From NCBI GenBank assembly GCA_003117195.1, contig BDSI01000043.1, positions 681,775-745,774 of the forward strand: a DNA stretch of 64,000 nt. The letters run 5' to 3'. Shown piece after piece: positions 61,375-64,000 of this stretch. The first letter of the stretch is position 1. Each line of letters begins with the position of its first letter. The notes under the pieces were generated by a model, which was not told where the DNA came from, searched no databases, and worked only from the letters and a program-made list of their open reading frames with translations. The position numbers and the translations under genes are program-made. Source of the DNA: Eudorina sp. 2006-703-Eu-15 (taxonomy: Eukaryota; Chlorophyta; Chlorophyceae; Chlamydomonadales; Volvocaceae).

Positions 61375-64000
61375 CAACACCCGCACCAGCTGGTCGTCTT
61401 CCGCGACGCAGCAATACCAAATGCGCGCCAACTCGACAGCGTGCTTCCGACACCCGTCCGGGTCGGGCGGGTGTAGGATATTGAGTCGGGTGGGTGTAGG
61501 ATATTGGGTCGGTTGGGTTATTGCTGTAAACACTCTTGTATGTTGACATGCCCGCGCGCAGGTGTGTTGACCGGCGGGCAGGGCAGGATTGCGGGTGATG
61601 CATTGGGGCATGGAAGTGCCCAACGTTTGCCCGTAAGCGTAAATTGTGTACCCGATATATACCCAACCACGGTAAAAATTGAAAGGCTGCGGCTAAGGAA
61701 GATACGCTGTTGTTCCGGCGCGCTGTTGGCGCGCTATTGGGTCCGCTGCTTTGCGGAAGACTATCAGCTGATTGATGCCTTGGCCACACGGACTCAACAC
61801 CACAATGCAGTGCGTGCGTGCGCGGAATCCGCTCGTGTTGTTTTCGGAGCGGACCCACCTGCGAGCAAAACGCCGTGTATTCAGCACCGCCGATGACGCA
61901 CGTGTTTGTGTGTTTAGAAGTGCAACCCGCCCGCCCGCTTGTGTGTGTTCATGTGTGTGTGTCTGCCACTTCCCGCTGTCCAGGAGGAGCGGCGGGAGGC
62001 GCAGGGCACTGCACTGAAACGCCGCCAGGTGATTACGGGTTGGGGTGGGGAGGTGGTGGTGCGGGGGGGTGGGGCCGTGAGTGGGGGGGAGGCTACAAGG
62101 GGGGAGGCGTGGGTAGGCGAGGGCAATGGTTTGGAATGGCGCGTGCAGGGGCGCAGCTTCAGGAGTGCGGGGTGCAGGGGCAAGGGGTGTATAGGTGCCG
62201 GCGCAAGTGCAGGGGTGCGGGTTCAGGGGGACAGGGGGCCAGAAAGGCCAGGAGGGGGGGGCAGGGGGGCAGGGGGGCAGGGGGGCAGGGGCAGGGGGGC
62301 AGGGGGCAGGGGGGCAGGGGGGCAGGGGGGCAGGGGGGCAGGGGGGCAGGGGGGGCAGGGGGGCAGGGGGGCAGGGGGGCAGGGGGGCTCCTTGAGGCTG
62401 GGCCGCTGGCAGCGCTGGCGGCGGATCGGTCCGACATGACGGGCAGGGCCCTCCGCCTGGGGTTCGGGTTGGTTCAGGGGGGCCTGCTGGGGCTTGCCCT
62501 GGTATACACCGCTGATCCCTTTGGGGTCCGCTGTAACGTTCATTCATTCATGACAGAGGGGCGGGGCAGGGGGCGAGGCAGCGGCACAGCATTGGCAGAG
62601 GCGGATGGCTGCATGCCTGGGCACCTGAGCAGCGGATGGCAGCGACGCACCCTTGATCCCTGTGCCTCCCACCGCGCCACCGGCCGACATGATGATGCCT
62701 CCCTCAGCCAAACAGACGCCTATCTGACCGCCCACCCGACCGCCCACCCACTAAAAAGCCCTGGCGGCCACCACTCCCCTCGCCTCTACCCTCCCTTCTC
62801 CTCCCTCCCCCCGCCCCGCCCAGCAGCGCAGTTCCGAATGCCTACCAATTTCCTATACCCCCGCCCCGCCCCCCATTCCTCCTCCCCGCCCCCCCCCCAC
62901 ACACACGCACACAGTTCGTGGCGAGGCTGATGGGTCTGCGGCTGTTCCGGCGGGTGCTGGGGCCCCGGGGTCTGCTGCTGCGGGACAAGCTGTCCTTCCT
63001 TCTGGGGACCACCATGATGTGGTGGGTGGGGGGGGATTGGGGGGGGAGGTATTGGGGGGGCTGGGGTGCGTGACGCCCAAGGGTGGGGGAATCTGCCCTT
63101 GAGATTCTCATGATCTGGATCCAGGTTCGGATCGGGATCAGAGCGATAGGGTCAGAGACGTTGGTCTGCGGGTTAGTTGGGAGGTAGTTGGGGAAGCATT
63201 TGGGATCTGCGGGGCGTGATGTCGGTTGGGTACGAGAAACGGCGCACGCGGGCACTGCGCGCGGCGGACTGCTGGTGAGTACGGCAACACAGCCGTACCC
63301 AGCTCCCGGCAATCCACCCGCCCAACCCCCGAGCCCGACTCCACTTCACCCACCCCACCCCTCCCCCAGGACGTGCGCCTTCTGGCTGGGTCGGTCACCG
63401 TCCACATTCTACCTGCTGTACGGCGGCGTGGGTGCCGTACTGATGGCGGCGCGTTGGGCGCTGTACTTCTCCCGGCGCTGGCACTACTACCTGGTGCGTC
63501 TTCCCCCTCCCACCAATGCACGCTGTCGGTTTCGGAGCCAACGGCGGCTGAGGCCCCTGAGGTTTCTTGAGGGCTGAGGACGGGCCACCCTGCCTGGGTT
63601 GTGTTTGGAGGCAGCCTAAGCAGTGATGGGGGCCGGTGAAGGGTTCGCGACGATGTAACCGCTCCGGTACCCACGGGCCCGTGACCCGTGATTCGATGAT
63701 CCATGGGTCGATGACCGATGGGTCAGTATCTCAGTAACCCACGGATCGGTGACCCCTGGTTCCATCCACTCCCGCGCCCGCCGGCAGTACGACTTCTGCT
63801 ACTACGCGAACCTGCTGCTGGTGCTGCAGCTGTGGATGCTGCCGCGCTGGGCGCCGCTGGCCAAGGTCGGCATTAAGCAAGGGGGGAGGGGAGGGAGACG
63901 GAGAGGGAGATGGGGAGGAGGGCCCATGTGGGGGCGGGGCAGGGGGGATTGCGTCCCCGCGGGTCGGGCCTCATGGCCATCGCGAATTGACTCCTGGGTT
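58662..64000 (+). CDS. GPC1: Glycerophosphocholine acyltransferase (GPC1-like), 3'-truncated by the window
   Basis: GPC1 enzymes acylate glycerophosphocholine with acyl-CoA at the ER in phosphatidylcholine recycling. Exons are 58662..60729, 61147..61232, 61984..62028, 62915..63021, 63370..63493 and 63788..~63865, all phase-consistent; the gene runs off the right edge. Residues 1-~690 are low complexity: polyQ (about 125-160), Glu-rich, poly-Asp/Gly and polyAla. Conserved sequence starts at RSAVLSEAVVDMHSGFHDLP, then EERREAQGTALKRRQ, FVARLMGLRLFRRVLG, KLSFLLGTTMM, TCAFWLGRSPSTFYLLYG, and the family hallmark WHYYL-YDFCYYANLLLVLQLWMLP (DUF2838 region). The ATG is in a good context (cgccATGGCG); the frame is open upstream to 58461. 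The last donor (aag|gtcggc) is weak. Plant and yeast proteins are about 380-430 aa and lack the extension. Confidence 0.78.
61338..61371. repeat. (CA)n microsatellite
   Basis: An uninterrupted accacacaca... run lies in intron 2 of the GPC1-like gene. Confidence 0.9.
62250..62388. repeat. (GGGGGGCA)n G-rich array in an intron
   Basis: Repeated ggggggcag units of 8-9 bp lie in intron 3 of the GPC1-like gene. They are G-rich on the sense strand and capable of G-quadruplex formation. Confidence 0.9.
62478..62550 (+). mobile_element. Repeat-element 3' terminus, copy 2
   Basis: Matches 12440-12518: gcctgctggggcttgccctg, tatacaccgctgatcccttt, then ggggtccgctgtaacgttcattcatt. It is inserted in intron 3 of the GPC1-like gene in the sense orientation. 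Only the terminus is recognisable. Confidence 0.45.

Overview
The window reads as nuclear DNA of a GC-rich green alga of the Chlamydomonas/Volvox (volvocine) type. Evidence: many short GT-AG introns; long Gln, Ala, Gly and Ser tracts inside coding exons; TGTAA motifs downstream of plus-strand genes; abundant micro- and minisatellites; and a plant/algal-type dihydroxy-acid dehydratase with a chloroplast-like N-terminus. The species is not determined. There are no bacterial operons, CRISPR arrays or recognisable RNA genes. Gene models were assembled by eye from splice sites and were accepted only when reading-frame phase agreed across every junction.

Layout, left to right. (1) 279-949, minus: two exons of a multi-span membrane protein; the gene is incomplete. 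(2) 3226-10787, plus: a 7-exon gene for a 1239-residue protein of unknown function, with large G-rich/C-rich arrays in its introns. (3) 13774-21189, minus: a 5-exon gene for a 1767-residue Gln-rich coiled-coil protein containing a (GGGGAC)n coding hexamer array. (4) 21190-26283: non-coding, with a 28-copy 25-bp minisatellite. (5) 26284-37453, minus: a 10-exon gene for a 2625-residue polytopic membrane protein with a roughly 2000-residue low-complexity tail dotted with basic R-x-x-S sites. (6) 37454-41564: intergenic, with retroelement-like debris. (7) 41565-49474, minus: a complete 15-exon dihydroxy-acid dehydratase gene (604 residues). (8) About 50.2-51.2 kb, minus: a decayed non-LTR retrotransposon C-terminus. 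(9) 52130-53715, plus: a small 4-span membrane protein. (10) 55729-57109, minus: a two-span protein resembling plant 'ribosomal protein L18a-like' membrane proteins. (11) 58662 to the right edge, plus: a glycerophosphocholine acyltransferase (GPC1-like) gene with a roughly 690-residue low-complexity N-terminal extension, running off the window.

The genes do not form a pathway. DHAD serves branched-chain amino-acid synthesis in the plastid and GPC1 serves phosphatidylcholine remodelling in the ER. The others are uncharacterised; four of the remaining five are membrane proteins or have membrane segments. The most unusual items are the giant polytopic protein with its phosphosite-like islands, the coding (GGGGAC)n array, the extended GPC1, and several intron-resident repeats (a diverged direct-repeat pair, a 35-bp palindrome and an AT-rich island) inside the DHAD gene.
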